This document shows positions 33,962 to 35,071 of a DNA stretch of 35,071 nt, piece by piece. Below the pieces are notes generated by a model. It did not search any database, had not been told where the DNA came from, and saw only the letters and a list, made by a program, of their open reading frames with translations. Source of the DNA: Bacillota bacterium (GTDB taxonomy: Bacteria; Bacillota; Clostridia; Lachnospirales; Lachnospiraceae); assembly GCA_029779695.1 (NCBI GenBank), contig JAKPAB010000310.1, positions 1-35,071 on the forward strand. The letters are read 5' to 3'. Position 1 is the first letter of the stretch. Each line of letters opens with the position of its first letter. A program made the position numbers and the translations under genes.

Positions 33962-35062
33962 ATGACTGGGAAAGAGCAAGAGATCTATAAGTTACTTGCG
34001 GAAGATCCAATGATCACTCAAGAGGAACTTGCAAAAAAGATTGGCATCAACCGCGCCTCAGTGGCAGTACATATTTCCAATATGATGAAAAAGGGAGTAG
34101 TGCTGGGAAGAGGTTATGTTATCAGCAAACAGGAATATATCACTGTGGTAGGCGGTGTCAACATGGACATTGGAGGAACACCGTTTGAGACTCTTGTGGC
34201 CAGAGATTCTAATCCCGGAACAGTCAATATGACACCCGGAGGAGTAGGACGAAATATTGCACATGACCTAGCATTGCTTGGCAAAAGCGTAAAATTCATA
34301 TCAGCTCTTGGAGACGATCCGTATGCAAAACAGATCAAGGAAAACTGCAATGAGAATGGTATAGACATTCATGATAGTCTCTTTAAGAACACTAACAGTA
34401 CTTCAGTTTATCTGTATGTAGCAGACGAAACAGGAGATATGCAGTTGGCAATTGCAGACATGAAGATCTATGACGATATGACTCCCGAATTCATGGAAAC
34501 AAGAATGGGAATAATCAATCATTCAGAGGCAGTTATTGTGGATGCCAATATTCCACAGGAAACCATTGAGTATATTGTGAAAAATGCCAAGGTCAAGGTT
34601 TTCGCAGAAACAGTTTCGACAACTAAGGCCATGAAATTTCAGGATTGTCTGAAGGGTATATACTGCATAACGCCAAATATTATAGAGGCAGAGGCACTTT
34701 CAGGAGTCAGTGTGAATCCAAACAGCGAGAGATCCCTTGCAAGAGCTTCCAATATTTTGATGAAAAAGGGAGCAAAGAAGGTAATCATTACTCTTGGTAA
34801 GGATGGCGCATATTACGCTGATAGAAATGGAAAAGGCCTTATACCTGCACTTGAGAATAATCCAATAAACACAACAGGTGCTGGAGATGCACTTATCGCT
34901 GGAGTAGCAACGGCTATCACTGCAGGTTATAACTTAAGAGACAGTGTTGTATTTGGAATGGCATGCTCTAGTGAGACGATAGAATCAGAAAAGACCAATA
35001 ATCCTGATCTTACATTTGAAGTAGCAAGAAAAAGAGCAGGACTGAAAAGGCTCAAAGATTAA
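33962..35062 (+). CDS. PfkB-family kinase with N-terminal helix-turn-helix (PsuK/YeiI-like)
   Basis: A 366-residue two-domain protein. Residues 1-58 are a winged helix-turn-helix (EEDPMITQEELAKKIGINRASVAVHI-type region, quoted loosely; recognition helix about 30-45). The rest is a ribokinase-fold sugar kinase: VVGGVNMDIGG, the PGGVGRNIAHDLALLG glycine motif, and the C-terminal anion-hole signature NTTGAGDALIAG with the catalytic Asp. This architecture matches E. coli YeiI and PsuK-type kinases in Firmicutes; pseudouridine is a likely substrate because PsuK in this group often has the HTH and is followed by psuG, but the window ends before the next gene. AAAGGGGG precedes the ATG. It may regulate its own operon. 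Confidence 0.82.
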   Translation: MTGKEQEIYKLLAEDPMITQEELAKKIGINRASVAVHISNMMKKGVVLGRGYVISKQEYITVVGGVNMDIGGTPFETLVARDSNPGTVNMTPGGVGRNIAHDLALLGKSVKFISALGDDPYAKQIKENCNENGIDIHDSLFKNTNSTSVYLYVADETGDMQLAIADMKIYDDMTPEFMETRMGIINHSEAVIVDANIPQETIEYIVKNAKVKVFAETVSTTKAMKFQDCLKGIYCITPNIIEAEALSGVSVNPNSERSLARASNILMKKGAKKVIITLGKDGAYYADRNGKGLIPALENNPINTTGAGDALIAGVATAITAGYNLRDSVVFGMACSSETIESEKTNNPDLTFEVARKRAGLKRLKD

Positions 35063-35071
35063 ATAATAATC

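Overview
The window reads as a chromosomal housekeeping region of a low-GC Gram-positive anaerobe. The order priA-def-fmt-(zinc peptidase)-rsmB-rlmN-PP2C-prkC-rsgA-rpe is a Firmicutes arrangement. The DUF5685 protein, the TGS-type nucleoside kinase, the class A RNase P RNA and strong GGAGG ribosome binding sites point to Clostridia, most likely Lachnospiraceae (Butyrivibrio/Roseburia-like). That placement is an inference from gene content; no 16S gene is present. Every gene except thiN lies on the + strand. I saw no tRNA, insertion sequence, phage gene or CRISPR array.

Layout. 1-3.8 kb: the 3' part of glmM, a CDP-glucose 4,6-dehydratase, and a run of small redox-type genes (flavodoxin, a Cys-containing small membrane protein, a glutaredoxin-like protein, an unknown), closed by a strong terminator. 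4.0-5.0 kb: an unusual fusion of a NifX/NifB-type domain, a Cys/His/Asp-rich linker and a SlyD-like FKBP isomerase. 5.1-8.1 kb: an ABC-F ATPase and three small genes, one with a disturbed start. 8.3-15.0 kb: dgt, dnaG, rpoD, trmK and a nucleoside kinase, a replication/transcription block. 15.1-15.5 kb: rnpB. 15.6-17.9 kb: an uncharacterised trio (two-TM zinc-ribbon protein, DUF5685 protein, J-domain protein). 17.9-29.3 kb: the conserved priA-to-rpe block, which joins replication restart, formyl-Met processing, rRNA methylation, PP2C/PASTA-kinase signalling, ribosome assembly and the pentose phosphate pathway. thiN, which usually follows rpe in the same direction, is inverted here and faces rpe across a bidirectional terminator. 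30.3-35.1 kb: a divergent FolC-like Mur ligase, aspS, and a helix-turn-helix/PfkB sugar (perhaps pseudouridine) kinase.

The most unusual signals are: (a) the NifX-metal linker-FKBP fusion; (b) short tandem duplications at or just after stop codons in at least six spacers (units 10-42 bp), the clearest being a 42-bp unit that copies the last codons and stop of the DUF5685 gene; (c) the DUF5685 protein, whose two Asp-rich motifs and Tyr-Cys motif recall squalene/phytoene synthases, placed between a zinc-ribbon membrane protein and a J-domain protein; (d) a FolC-like enzyme with several altered signature motifs and a central insertion; (e) a small ORF whose natural start is out of frame by one base. 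No gap longer than 300 bases lacks a gene, except 15050-15648, which holds rnpB and a set of inverted repeats.
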